This document shows positions 46,169 to 57,988 of a stretch of DNA of 64,000 nucleotides, piece by piece. The stretch is from Rhyzopertha dominica (lineage: Eukaryota > Arthropoda > Insecta > Coleoptera > Bostrichidae). The position numbers and the translations under genes were made by a program. The notes beneath the pieces are model-generated. The model was given only the letters and a program-made list of their open reading frames with translations. It ran no database searches and was not told where the DNA came from. The DNA is taken from positions 19,778,001-19,842,000 of the forward strand of contig QCXZ01000001.1 in assembly GCA_025024175.1 (NCBI GenBank), read 5' to 3'. The stretch's first letter is position 1. Each line of letters begins with the position of its first letter.

Positions 46169-48223
46169 GTTAGCAATGGCTCTTTACAATTTTGTTTGCT
46201 TCAATTTCAGTTTTGTTTGCAATTTTTGTAATAAATATTCTTCTTCATGTATCCTTTGAATTTTAAAATTCTTCATTTGGTAATAAATGGCTTTGCAACA
46301 TTGAGGGTTTAAAAAATTATGTAGCATCTTTTCATGCTTACTTTTCGGTGAGATCTATTATTACTATAAATAAAAAATTGAGGTTTGCTGAACGCCTTTA
46401 TTTTTGCAAAATCGCATCTTATACAGGGTGTCCTATAATTAAAGAGCCAAACATCAACAGCAGATAGCAGACTTAAAAATAAGTCATTTAAGCTTAATTC
46501 CTTATAACAAAATATCCACAGTTAAAGAGATCAAAGTAAAAGTTTATTTTAGAAAATTGGTGATGATTTGAAAATGGTTAAGCATATATGAATCAAATTT
46601 AGAGTTATGTTTTTGAGGTCAAGGTATACAATTTCATAATTAGTTTTAGGATTCCTCCTAGAGGGTGCTAGTTACACAATTGACTTGGGTAAATTCTCAC
46701 ATGTTTTTTTTTGTATTCCACATTTCTCACCGCTTCACCTCAAATTATTAAAGAGAGGTCTTTAATACATGAAAAATTATACTTCATTCATTTCGATATT
46801 TCAATTAGTTTTTTAGATATTGGCATTTAAATATTGTACTAAGTAATATATTCTTGAAGAAATTGTTTACTGATTAAGCAACCTTCACCAGACATGGTGT
46901 TTTTAATTGGAGGGACAATCATTATTTCATTGATAATCTACATCTACCTGGAGAAAGGCATTTTTCAGCACGAGTTTAGTGTAAATATTTGATGTGGAAT
47001 CATCTGGGAGGATTTAATTGGTACATTTGAACTTCCACCAAGACTAAATGGCGAATTTCTTAGAAAATGACCTACATATATTATTAGAAGAAATTCCATT
47101 GAACTTGAGAGCTGGTATGTGGTTTATGCAAGATGAAGCACCATCCCATTATCCAATTGCTGTTAGAAACCATTGAAATAGTCGTTTACCGCATCGCTGG
47201 ATTGGCCGTGATAGTGAATTTCCTTGGCCATATGAAATCTTTGGTGTACACTATTGGCATGTATTCAGGATGCTGGAAATTTTATTAGAAATAGGGACAA
47301 TAATTTCTTTAATGTAAGACATTACTTGAAAAAGGCTTTAAGAAAATGTATATAAGTTAATGGTTGTCCCTTTGTACAATTACTACAGTGATGTAAATTA
47401 TTTAACCTAAATATTAAAAAAAATATGTTTCGTTAAGAAAGGTGTTTATTTAAATGTTTCTTGCATTTTAGCATTTAAACGCCAATATCTCAAAAACTAA
47501 TTGAAATATCGAAATGAATGAAGTACAGCTTTTTTATGTATTTAAGACCCCTTTTTAATAATTTGAGGTGAAGCGGTCAGAAATGTGGAAGACAAAAAAA
47601 ATGTGAGAATTTACCAAACTCATATTGTGTAGCTAGCGCCCTATAGAGGGAATCCTAAAACTAATTATGAAATCGTCTGTCTTACCTTTAAAAACATAAC
47701 TACACTAAATTTGATTCATATCTGGTTAACCATTTTCAAATCATCTCCGGTTTTCTAAAATAAATTTTTACTTTGATCATCCTGTATCTCTCTAACTGTG
47801 GATATTTTATTACAAGGAATTAAGCTGAAATTACTTATTTTCAAGTCTGCTATCTCCTGTTGCTGTTTGGCCCTTTAGTTATAGGGCACTCTGTATACTT
47901 TGAGGGGTGCATATTGATTTTTGTGGCAATAATAACCCACTTAGACAAAGGCAGTTAACATTTGTTTATTCTGACCTGAATAAAATTCATAAACATATTG
48001 AGTCAATATTTTATATTTATTGCAACTTCATCTTATATTTTAAATGTTCGGTTTCAAATTTAGAAATGTAGTAGTCAGTACGTACGGACATTTGCTACAG
48101 CATTTGTAGCGAAAAAATTTGATAACTATAGAAAAAGAACCTGAGTTTAAGGAAAATATTTGTTTTTATTAAAAAAAGTCTGCATAAACCAGTCATTTTA
48201 AAGATTTTGTTATATTTTTGCAG
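46169..48223 (+). other. mib1: mib1 intron (2.1 kb) mostly filled by a long-TIR transposon
   Basis: The intron runs from GTTAGC to TATTTTTGCAG ending at 48223. It contains the long inverted-repeat element at 46424-47893; the rest is AT-rich and featureless. Confidence 0.9.
46424..47893. mobile_element. Mariner-related transposon with ~400-bp inverted arms
   Basis: The ends CAGGGTGTCCTATAA (46424) and inverted CAGAGTGCCCTATAA (ending 47893) are flanked by TA on both sides. Inverted arms of about 408 and 423 bases (46424-46831 and 47471-47893) can be aligned along their length, sharing CTAATTATGAAAT-like and CATTTCGATATTTCAATTAG text. The central 640 bases hold a broken + strand transposase: FELPPRLNGE, RAGMWFMQDEAPSHYPIAVR and HRWIGRD. 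The arms would form a long hairpin if transcribed within the mib1 pre-mRNA. Confidence 0.75.
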
Positions 48224-48364
48224 ACAATGTGTCCAGTGTGCTTAGACCGCCTGAAGAACATGATATTCCTTTGTGGTCATGGATTATGCCAAATGTGTGG
48301 AGATCAGATGACAGAGTGTCCAATCTGCAGAAAAGCTGTTGAGAAGCGAATTCTCCTGTATTGA
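48224..48364 (+). CDS. mib1: mib1 last coding exon: third RING finger and stop
   Basis: The exon encodes 46 residues: [20 protein letters not shown] and [20 protein letters not shown], ending RILLY before TGA at 48362-48364. This C-terminal RING is the most conserved part of Mind bomb 1 and, in the family, the one most needed for ligase activity. The position and the final RILLY residues match the family's usual C-terminus, so the protein is complete at this end. The acceptor is TTTTTGCAG at 48223. Confidence 0.96.
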   Translation, partial: TMCPVCLDRLKNMIFLCGHGLCQMCGDQMTECPICRKAVEKRILLY

Positions 48365-48690
48365 TAGTAAGACAGTGAATTTTACAATCATTCCTGTTTT
48401 TGATGACTTCATTATCAATTTTCAATTTCATTGTTATCATATTTAAGCTTTACAGTGCATACTTTTTTTAAATATCAATACTAGTTTAAAATGTTACAAT
48501 GTCAAGTGTTTCTTGTAGGAAATTTATATAAACTATAATTAAGGTGCTCCTTGGTAGTTTCAAATGTTTTACTAACATTTAGTTTTATTTTGTGACTTAC
48601 ATGTATGCAGAATATCTTTAATACATGAACTGTTTATTTTGCATGTACAATAGAAATAAATGTTTATTCAATAACTATACTTTTGTTATT
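48365..48690 (+). other. mib1: mib1 3' UTR with poly(A) signal
   Basis: AT-rich sequence follows the stop, with a canonical AATAAA at 48655-48660. Transcription probably ends shortly after, giving a 3' UTR of roughly 310 bases. Confidence 0.65.
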
Positions 48691-49436
48691 CTGAGATATA
48701 CCTAAGAATCGACAGACTTTAGTGCTCTCAATATTCTTTTAGTGCAAATAATTTCATACATAATTTTCACCAGTTTGATTTGTGTATCCCCAGACAATAA
48801 TTTCAGTCATACAGTTTTGCTTTATTTGTTTTAAATGATTACACAATGGCCCACCACCCAAAACTAAAATCCCTTTATGTTGGGATCTAGTGTTGTTAAG
48901 GCAACGATAGTAATAAATAGTCTGTTGATAATATCGTTAACGAGCTGCATTCCTCGACCTCAATTTCTACCCTTTACAAAAAAGTTCTTTGTTTTTACGT
49001 TTGGGAGATAGGAATGTTTGAAAATAACAACAGAATGTGTTGTCAGGAAGCCAAAAATTGGTAAAAAGGACGATGTTAATATGAACAAGCCTTTTTTGTT
49101 AACTTGACAACCATTATTGTCATTTAGTAGTTTTTCAGCTTTATTCCCTCCTACTGTGGCATAAACACTAAATTTCAATTTCAACTTTTGAGGCAAGCAA
49201 GAGATGTAGCAAATGTTGCCAGATTTCAACTTCGCCCAGNAACAATAGCAGTCAAATCCTTCAATAACGGAGATGGAATTATAAGAAGACTCGCTGCCCT
49301 ACCAGTAATGATAAAATTACTTGACAGTGTATAATTAATGACAAGTACAATTACTTTGGGTAAATTGTACTCAATTATAAATTTGCTCCTTGGATAGGAT
49401 GACGTAAGTGTTATATAGTTGGGTGATTATTGTAAA
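48691..49436. other. Intergenic DNA downstream of mib1
   Basis: Nothing gene-like is visible. One undetermined base is present at 49240. Confidence 0.5.
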
Positions 49437-49629
49437 TGTGGCAGCGTCGCGGCAATAGTCTGGTGTGCGCGTGTGCGACGCCGGGGACAGATGTACAAGT
49501 ACGAACGGAGGGCAAGCGTGGGTTGATTTTGATTTTGCTTATGGTTAAATGTTGTAATTACGTTCATTTTGATATAATAAAGAGTTAAGTTGGATTGAAT
49601 CGTTTATTACCAAGATCATCGTTATAACA
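49437..49629 (+). repeat. Possible solo LTR
   Basis: The segment starts TGTGGCAGCGTCGCGG and ends GTTATAACA, contains ATAATAAAGAG, and is GC-rich then AT-rich like many insect LTRs. The flanks GTAAA (49432-49436) and GTAAG (49630-49634) match at 4 of 5. There is no second copy in the window, so this remains a guess. Confidence 0.25.
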
Positions 49630-49688
49630 GTAAGAAGTTGGAAAAGGTTTTAAAACAATAATATGTTACTCATCCCATTGCTCGTACC

Positions 49689-49857
49689 TGTTGGAATAGT
49701 TACTTGACATTATCAAGTTTGTTGATCTAATACTTTTTGTTTTTGACGACAATAATTAATATGTAACATTTGAAAGATTATCAATATATTTTTGCTCAAT
49801 AAGTTTATTCTGATATTTTGGTGTTAATTCCTGCTCCCATAATTAAAGATCTCAACA
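49689..49857 (+). mobile_element. 5' LTR of the Ty1/copia element
   Basis: It starts TGTTGGAATAGTTACTTGAC, as copia LTRs do, and ends CTCAACA immediately before the primer-binding site. At 169 bp it is short. Only the first 28 bases match the 3' LTR, so this LTR probably carries an internal deletion or rearrangement. Confidence 0.75.
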
Positions 49858-49872
49858 GGTTATGGGCCCAGA
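49858..49872 (+). other. copia primer-binding site (initiator tRNA-Met half)
   Basis: GGTTATGGGCCCAGA directly follows the LTR. The same motif, complementary to the internal part of initiator tRNA-Met, primes Drosophila copia. Confidence 0.75.
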
Positions 49873-49941
49873 TCACTCGTTAAATGTTAAATAAGTTGTG
49901 CATCTCGATTAGTTTGAGCTTATCGCTGAATTTTCAACAGA

Positions 49942-52900
49942 ATGTCGACCGTTTTACCGCCAATTGAAAAGTTGCGTGGGCGGGAAAATTTCGATAGTTG
50001 GAAATTTGCTGTACAAACTTATCTGGAGCATGAAGAGTTATGGCAGTGTGTGCTAGGAACCGAGAAGGACATCAAGAAAGTTACCAAGGCCAAGACTAAG
50101 ATCATTCTGTTAATAGAACCGATAAATTATGTACATGTGCAAACAGCCATGAATGCCAAAGAAGTATGGGAGGCATTGCAGAGAGCTTTCGAATACAAAG
50201 GGCTTACCCGAAGAGTAGGACTGTTGCGAACTCTGATTACAACCAAGTTAGAGGTCAGTGAATCTGTTGAAGATTATGTTGGATTACCCACTAATTATGA
50301 GATAATGGGATTAGAAAGCTCTGGAGTAGCCATCACAGGTGATAGCATCAAAATGAAACTATTGCAAGATGTAAAGATGAGCAAAGAGGACATAGCACTG
50401 TACACAAAAAAGAAGTCAAGTAGTGTGGTTGGTAGCAAAAATCTGAGGAAATCATATACAGATAAAATTGGTAAAGTTCGTTGTTTTCAGTGCAACCGTT
50501 ACGGTCATTTTGCCAGAAATTGTGACAAGCCAAAGAAAAATAATGACACGATGGAAGACAAGACTGATGTAGGATTGTATTCAGCATTATCAGTTATGGA
50601 AAATTCTGAACACGGCAAAGTGAGTTGGTATTTGGACTCAGCCGCTACAATTCACATGACAAATAACCTTGGAATGTTGTCTAATGTCAAAAATACCACA
50701 GAATGCTCTGTAAATACAGCAAATGGACAGAAAATGCTAGCTACAAAGATGGGCAGTGTTACTTTACCTGTGTCAGATAACTTTAATGTAAATGTGAAAG
50801 ATGTAGTCTATGTACCAGACCTGTCAGTGAACTTACTTTCAATAAGTCAAATAGTTAAGAAGAATTTCTCCGTGCTGTTTGATTCTACAGGATGTCAAAT
50901 AATTGATTCAAAAAGAGATGTTATTGCGACAGGATCAATAGATCGAGGTTTGTTTAAGTTAGATCTAATAACTGACCATCTAGCATGTCATGCATCTGCC
51001 GATTCAATGTTATGGCACCGTAGGCTAGGTCACATAAACTTTAAAAGCCTCAGTAAGCTAAAAAATGATATGGCATCAAGCCTAAAATTTGATGACACTC
51101 AGGTTGACTGTAACTGTGAGATATGTGTCATGGGCAAATGTCACCGATTGCCATTTAGAGATAGCAAGACCACCAGCAGTGAAATTCTCGAATTGGTGCA
51201 TTCAGATTTATGTGGACCAAATGAATTGAAAAGTTTGGCAAATTCGCGTTATATACTTACCTTTCTGGATGACTTTACGCACAAAGTGTTTGTGTATTTT
51301 TTGAAAACGAAAGACGAAGTGTTTGAACATTTTAAAACTTTCAAAGCTTTGGTTGAAAACCAAACCGTTAAAACTATAAAGACATTCCGTACAGACAATG
51401 GTGGAGAATATGTCAGTGCCACGTTTAAAAACTACTTGAAAGACTCTGGTATTGTGCATCAGCTGACAGTGCCGCATACAGCTCAGCAGAATGTTTAAAT
51501 TGCACAATAGTGGAAAAAGTGAGATGTATGTTGATTGATTCTGACCTATCCAACAGTTTTTGGGCTGAAGCAGCGTTTACTGCTGTGTACCTATTAAATC
51601 GATCACCTACAAAGTGTCTCAAAGGGAAAACTTCACAAGAAGCTTGGAACGGCACAAAACCAAACTTAGAGGGGCTACGCTTGTTTGGCTGCAAAGCTTA
51701 TGCATTAATACCCAAGGAAATTCGCAAGAAGTTAGATCCTAAAACTATAGCCAGTATTATGGTTGGGTACAGCATCGAAAGCAAAGCGTATAGATTATTT
51801 AATCCCTCTACAGGCAGTGTTTATTGCTAGAGATGTTACTTTTTTTGAGAATGAAAAAGGCAGTGTTTTTCTAAAACAAGCTCGGAACCAGCAAGAAAAG
51901 CAGTTTTTTATATTTCCAGATGAAGTTACTGACCTGAATGAAGAGGCGGAAGTCAGTAACCTAGGCACTAGTGACACATATTCTAGTGAAGACCAAATGG
52001 AATCATTATCTTCATCTCAGTCTGATTTTGAGGAATCTCAAGATAATGTTGAAGATCAGCAAGAGAATTATTCAGATTCCGATGGTGAAAATTATGATGA
52101 CGTTGTTGTTGATCCAGATTTTGCACCGAACCAAGTCGTACAGAATCCTGTTGAAGAATTAAGAAGAAGTGAAAGAATAAGGCACCCCCTAGGAATCGTC
52201 AAGATTATGATATTAGTTATGCAGCCATGAGTGTTTTAGCTGATCCTCAGACGGTCGAAGAAGCTTTAAGTAGAGCTGATAGTGACAAATGGCGTGCAGC
52301 AATGAATGAAGAATACTCAGCCTTAATAAACAACAAAAATGGGACTTAGTAGATTTTAAAAATGATGTGAAACCGTTAAAATGCAGGTGGGTATTTAAAA
52401 CAAAGAAGGATGCACAAGGAACTGTCGTTAAACACAAAGCAAGACTGGTAATTAAAGGATATAGCCAGAGAAAGGGCATCGATTATGAGGAAACATATTT
52501 GCCAGTTGTGCGGTATACAATCATAAGGTATTTACTAGCATTAGCAGTAGAATTTAATGGTGACCTTTCGGAATAAATTTACATGCTACAACCTGAGGGT
52601 TTTTCAAAGTGCAACAAGATTTGTAAGCTTAAGAAATCACTTTATGGGCTCAAACAAGCTAGTAGAATCTGGAACATTAAGTTGGACAAATGTCTCAAAG
52701 AAAAGTGCGGTTTAACTCAGTCCAAAACAGATTCATGCATTTACTACAAGTTTGGTGATTCACAAATAATCATAATCGCAGTCTATGTGGATGATTTGAT
52801 TATTTTGTCAAATGATATTACCGCTAAAACTAATATCAAGAATCAATTAATGGCAGAATTCAAAAAGAAGGATATCGGAGAACAAGATTCGTACTCGGTA

Positions 52901-53713
52901 TGCAGATTACGTGAGACAGAAAGAATAAAAAGTTATGGTTAGATCAAGAGTTGTATATTGAAAACATGCTCAAGAAATTCAATGTGCAAGAGTGTAATTC
53001 TGTAAGTACTCCAGCTCTACTTGGGGAAAGACTGTCCAAAGTTATGTCTCCGAAAACTGTAGCTGGAATAGAAAAAACGTCAAGAATACCTTATCAAGAA
53101 GCTATAGGAAGTCTATTATTTGCAGCTCAAGTGTCAAGACCCGATAGGTATATCCTATGCAGTGAACAATGTTAGTAGATTTATCCAAAATCCAGGACAA
53201 GAACATTGGACAGCTACAAAACGTATCTTTAGGTATTTAAAGGGTACCAAGAACTACAGATTAGAATTTGATGGTTCCAACAAAACGAAAAGTGAAATAA
53301 TTGGTTATGCCAATGCTGACTAGGCCAGCATTGTTGATGATCGAAGATCGGTAACCAGATATGTTTTTCTGAAGAATGGAACTGCAATTTCGTGGGCAAC
53401 AAAAAGACAGACTACAGTTGCTCTCTCAACAACAGAAAGTGAATATATGGCAATGAGTACCGCAGCACAAGAAGCACTATGGTTGAGAAGATTAAGTGAA
53501 GAGTTTGGTCAATGTACATGAGTCACAACGTTGAATGTTGACAACCAGGGTGCTCAAAATGGGGTCTACCATGCCAGAACCAAACATATCGATGTAAGGC
53601 ATCATTTTCTCAAGAAGATAATTGAGAAGATACTGGAAATTAAATATGTGTCTATGGACAAACAGATAGCAGACTCTCTAACGAAAGCCCTAAATAGAGA
53701 GAAAATGATATAG
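49942..53713 (+). pseudogene. Decayed Ty1/copia gag-pol
   Basis: The first frame, from ATG 49942 to 51498, encodes copia-type gag (LRGRENFDSWKFAVQTYL), the knuckle CFQCNRYGHFARNC (about residue 180) and the protease WYLDSAATIHM (about 229). The integrase follows, with WHRRLGHINF, SDLCGP and FRTDNGGEY. Further on, in other frames, come reverse transcriptase (KARLVIKGYSQRKGIDYEET, VYVDDLII) and RNase H (LSTTESEYMAMSTAAQEALW). I see shifts near 51500, 51825, 52335, 52890 and 53150, and in-frame stops near 52574, 52911 and 53322, so it is inactive. Gag and pol are in one frame at the start, as usual for copia. Confidence 0.92.
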
Positions 53714-53757
53714 TGTTCTAAAGCCCAGGGTTTGATCGTGTTTGATTCATGTCAAAT

Positions 53758-53769
53758 AGAGGGAGGGGC
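53758..53769 (+). other. copia polypurine tract
   Basis: AGAGGGAGGGGC lies directly before the TGTTGG start of the 3' LTR, the usual place for plus-strand priming. Confidence 0.75.
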
Positions 53770-53846
53770 TGTTGGAATAGTTACTTGACATTATCAACAT
53801 ATTAAGCAACTCAGGAGTATATCCTAATTAAGAGTACTTTCATATA
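53770..53846 (+). mobile_element. Truncated copia 3' LTR
   Basis: It starts TGTTGGAATAGTTACTTGAC, matching the 5' LTR for 28 bases. The remaining 49 bases up to 53846 have no counterpart in the 5' LTR. A TA followed by CAGGGTGTT at 53847 marks where a DNA transposon cut it off. Confidence 0.6.
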
Positions 53847-54674
53847 CAGGGTGTTTCTATATTTGATGTCATAAATACGGGTCCGGAAATGCTTTTTGAA
53901 AAAATCGTTTTTTCAAACTGCAATTTTTTGTAGGATGTTGTAATGGGCAATGGACAATAATTTGGCATAGAATACTTTTCATATATAAAGCAAGGGCGGT
54001 GTTGTGGGGGGGCAGCGAGGTTTTTTGGTTAAAATTTTTTTCGCAAACTTCTAGAAACCTAATTGTTATTTCTAGACAGAGCAATAAAAGATGAGCAGAA
54101 AAGTTACTCTTATTTCATATCGCTAAACCTAGTACCTAATTTTTGAGCAAATCGAGAAATTGTGCTTCCATACACGTTAGAGCAAATTAATCAAAAAAGT
54201 TTTAAAATAATATTTTTGAAACAAACGTAGTTTTCTTACTGGAAACAGCAAATGGAATATAAACAGAAAAAAAAATCTTTACAAGAAATGTACAAAATGT
54301 CCACCTCGATACGTCGGCGAACTCTTCAAAATAACGACTGCCTAACTCGTTCAAAAATCCCGGGATTATTACGAATTTGGGTGCAACCGTTGACAATCCT
54401 TTCTCACAGCAACGTCGTTGATTGGAGCTGCATAAATAATTGCTATTAAATGTCCCCACAGATAAAAACTAGGGGATTCAAATCAGGAGAAAGAAGTGGG
54501 CATGTCTGAGGTGCACCTCTTCCGATCCATCTTTGTCTAAAAGTGGTGATCAAATAGTTTCTTACAGTAGCTCTGAAATGGAGGAGGTATAAACCACAAA
54601 AAACCTCTCACCGCAAGAGGCATATCTTCTAATAAACTAGAGAACTAGACTATACCCACCCAAATGTTTAAATT
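53847..54674 (-). mobile_element. Mariner-related transposon 1 (truncated, minus orientation)
   Basis: The terminus CAGGGTGTTTCTATATTTGA (53847) follows TA. About 350 bases of non-coding end sequence are followed at 54207-54660 by a minus-strand transposase C-terminal region that matches + strand 56185-56600. The N-terminal two thirds is missing, apparently cut off by the second element that starts at 54677. Confidence 0.6.
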
Positions 54675-55569
54675 TACAGGGTGTTGAAAGTACCGAAAAA
54701 ATTTTTTTTAATTTTTGAGAAAACCTTTTTGTCCAAACTTTGAAGGATGTTCTGATGGTCAATGGCCAATAATTTGGCGAAGAACACTTTTTCATGCTTA
54801 TATAAAGCAAGGAGGCGTTTTTTTCATTAAAATTTTTTTTACAATTTTTAAAAATTATTTAATCATTTTTAGAAGGAGCAATAAAAGATAAGCAAGAAAG
54901 ATACTGTTATTTCATTTCGCTAAAATGAGTATTTTCGAAAAATTGTATTTCCACATACATTAGGTCAAACAGCTAAATAATCATGTTTTTTTTTTAAACA
55001 TTTGTTATTTTAAGATTTTTTTAAAACTCCATTGCAGCAGATTATAGTAAATAATCAGGCATAGGATTTACTTTCATATTTACAAGTGACAAGAAGCGTG
55101 GGGTTTGGTTTACAAATAAAAAAAATACTTAAATTTTTTAGCAATCATATTGATATTTGAAAAAATAAATAAAAAAATTACAGAAAGTTTGTACTTCCGA
55201 TACAGCTAAAACAAGCCATTTTTATAAAACTAAAAAAAGAACTGTTCTAAGATGCATTACAACATAGAATCTATGTGGCTTGTTTTAAAAATAAACAAAT
55301 TACTTGCTTGTCGTGTTTGTTCATTTTTTAATGTAAATAAACTTACGAACGGTTTAGGTATAAATGATTTTATTGTTGTGCTTGTAGTTAAGGTTACATG
55401 TATGAATGACTTAAGAACACGCTGACACGCACGTTCCGTATTATGTCTAAACATACACTGTGTGTTCGAATTATTCGCTATTCTCCATCCCTGCCACCGC
55501 ACACCCGCTCACTACCCCGCCGGCCACAGTTTCTATTACATTTTCATTGGTCTTTTATTTTAAGAATAA

Positions 55570-56560
55570 TGGAAAAATTATCAAACGAATAAATGGCCTA
55601 AATGCATATAATGTTTAAACAGTCACACGGAAATTCTGTTCGAGGCAGGAAGATTGTATAATGAAATATTTCCTTATCGTCGTCTTCCTGATAGAAGAAC
55701 TTTCGAAAGCATCGAACGTAGGCTGTGAGAGAGAGGTACTTGGTGTCCATTTTATTTTATTTCACAATTATTATTCCTGACATGACCTGACCTGACCTGA
55801 CCGAGGAAGAGCTAGGGCAAGAAGAACCGCCAAAGCAGAAGAAGGTGTTTTATGTCAAGTGTACTTAAACTCTGCAGTGATTATAAGAGAAATTGCGCAG
55901 CATTTGGAGATATCAGGTTCGACAACTTGGAGAGTTTTATCGGAGCAACTACTGCACTCTGTATCATCTTAAGCATGTACAGGACCTTTTCCCACTCTTA
56001 GATTATCATGCACCCCTTAACTTTCGCCGCTGGTATCTTCATAAATGTGAAATTTTGGAAATATGGTGTAATTTACTGATGAGACAGGTTTTACTAGAAG
56101 ATACGGCATTGTAAATTTTCGAAATGGACATGTTTGGGCCGACGAAAATCCACATGCAGTCTGCAATTCAGACATCAACGGCAATTAAACATTTGGGTGG
56201 GTATAGTCTAGTTTATTAGAATATATGCCTCTTGTGGTTTATAACCCCCCCCATTTCAGAGCTACTGTAAGAAACTATTTGATCACCACTTTTGGGCAAA
56301 GATGGATTGGAAGAGGTGGACCTCAGACATGCCCACCTCGTTCTGCTGATCTGAATCCCCTAATTTTTATCTGTGGGGACACTTAATAGCAATTGTTTAT
56401 GCAGCTCCAATCAACGACGTTGCTGTGAGAAAGGATTGTCAACGGTTGCACCCAAATTAGAAATAATCCCGGGATTTCTGAACGAGTTAGGCAGTCGTTA
56501 TTTCGAACAGCTCACCGATGTATCGAGATGGACGGTGGACATTTTGAACAATTGTTGTAA
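55570..56560 (+). pseudogene. Transposase of element 2, interrupted by CCTGA repeats
   Basis: In order on the + strand, across frames: an N-terminal part (LYNEIFPYRRLPDRRTFESI, ERRL), the pentamer tract at 55776-55802, then a helix-turn-helix-like IREIAQHLEISGSTTWRVL. A catalytic-type stretch follows (FTDETGFT, NGHVWADENPHAV), then RWIGRGGPQTCPPRSADLNP and the C-terminal RCIEMDGGHFEQLL before a stop near 56559. This is the insect mariner-related type often labelled DUF4817. Several shifts and stops make it non-functional. The same C-terminal DNA appears inverted at 54207-54660. Confidence 0.65.
55776..55802 (-). repeat. Short interstitial (TCAGG)n tract inside a transposase remnant
   Basis: CCTGA CATGA CCTGA CCTGA CCTGA CC: five pentamers with one variant, complementary to the TCAGG repeat at 27321. 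It lies between the N-terminal and helix-turn-helix parts of the transposase remnant. Confidence 0.7.
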
Positions 56561-56570
56561 AGAATTTTAC

Positions 56571-57610
56571 AACACTTTCTTAATGAAACTCAGTATTCTT
56601 CTTTTGCATGGCGTTGTCTAATCATAATGATACACTGTACAAGGCTATACGAGAGTATTCAAACTCGTATGCACTTGGACCTGCAATGCTGCAACCCAGC
56701 ATTTGCTAAACGTAATTCAGTCAGTTTCAATATAGATAAGACAATACATGACCATTGCACTTAGTTCAGAAAGATAAATAGATTTTTAGATGATAAACTA
56801 AATCCATGTCTCTAACCGATTAACTTAACACTTTCTTAATGAAACTCAGTATTCCGCTTCTGCATGGTGTTGTCAGGCCATAATGATACACGGTACAAGG
56901 TAATACGAGCGAATTCAAATTCGTATGCACTTGAACCCGTTAGATAAACCCTGCATTTGCTAGACGTAATTTAGTCAGTTTCAGTTTAGATAACGCAATA
57001 CATGACCATTGCACTTGGTTCAGAAAGATAACCTGATTTTAAGATGATAAACTAGATCCATGCATCTGACCGATACATTCAACACTTTCTTAATGAAACT
57101 CAGTATTCCCCTTCTGCATGGCGTTGTCTGATCATAATGATCACTATACAAGGCAATACCAGGGTATTCAAATTCGTATGCACTTGGACCTGTTAGATAA
57201 ACCCAGCATTTGCTAAACGTAATTCTGTCAGTTTCAATATAGATAAGGCAATACAAGACCGTTGCACTTAGTTCAGAAGGATAAATAGATTTTTAGATGA
57301 TATATACTACATCCATGCTTCTAACCGATAAATTTAACACTTCTTAATGAAACTCAGTACTCCGCTCTTGCATGGTGTTGTCAGGCCATAATGATACACG
57401 GTACAAGGCAATACGAGGGTATTCAAATTCGTATGCACTTGTACCCGTTAGAAAAACTCAGCACTTGCTAGATGTAATTGGGTCAGTTTCAGTTTAGATA
57501 ACTCAATACATGACCATTGCACTTGTTTCAGAAAGATAAATTGATTTTTAGATAATGAACTAGATCCATGCATCTAGCCGATAAATCTAACACTTGCTTA
57601 ATGAAACTCG
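56571..57610. repeat. 254-bp tandem array, about four copies
   Basis: The landmark AACACTTTCTTAATGAAACT recurs at 56571, 56827, 57081, 57335 and 57589, spacing 254-256 bases. Each unit repeats CATGG(C/T)GTTGTC, ATAATGAT, TTCAAA(C/T)TCGTATGCACTTG and GCATTTGCTA in the same order. The array begins about a dozen bases after the stop of the transposase of element 2. A partial unit resumes after the second array, at about 57989-58050. Confidence 0.9.
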
Positions 57611-57988
57611 CTTTACATACAATAATGGTATTAGTTTTAACCAAATACGTTATTAGACGGTCGCCTTACATACGATAAGCTGTAATGACGATGCTGGATC
57701 CAGCAAGCGCATATAAATAATATGCCGTATTAAGTGGATAGTATAAACCCTTATGCTATTAGTTTAACCAAATACGTTACTAGAAGGTAGCTTTACATAC
57801 AATAAGCTGCAATGACGAAGCCGGGTCCAGCAAGCGTATATAGTATGTCGTATCAAGTAGAAAGAATAAACTCTTATGGTATTAGTTCAACCAAATACGT
57901 TATTAGACGGTCGCCCTAGATACGATAAGCTGTAGGTAATGACGAAGCTGGGTCCAGCAAGCATTTAAATAGTATGGCGTATTGAGTG
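57611..57988. repeat. ~125-bp tandem array nested in the 254-bp array
   Basis: ACCAAATACG occurs at 57640, 57767 and 57890 (spacing 127 and 123). Each is followed by TTA(T/C)TAGA and, later, TCCAGCAAGC. Three units sit where a 254-bp unit is broken: left text ends AATGAAACTCG, and 254-type text (AACCCAGCATTTGCTAGA) resumes afterwards. Confidence 0.85.

Larger units (their letters stand above)
54677..56570 (+). mobile_element. Mariner-related transposon 2 (plus orientation, right end lost)
   Basis: It begins CAGGGTGTTGAAAG after TA at 54675. Its first 300 bases are similar to the end of element 1 (shared: CAATAATTTGGC, ATATAAAGCAAGG, GAGCAATAAAAGAT). A broken transposase follows at 55570-56560. 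Instead of a matching right terminus there is the 254-bp tandem array. Confidence 0.6.

Noticed and set aside
54202..54459. 85-codon minus-strand frame nearly matching one at 56373-56621 as a conserved gene pair
   Set aside because: Both are the same transposon C-terminal DNA read in an off frame; the transposase frame gives the recognisable protein.
56571..57988. CRISPR-like array
   Set aside because: Units are 254 and about 125 bp and contiguous, with no short repeat/spacer structure; this is eukaryotic satellite-type DNA.
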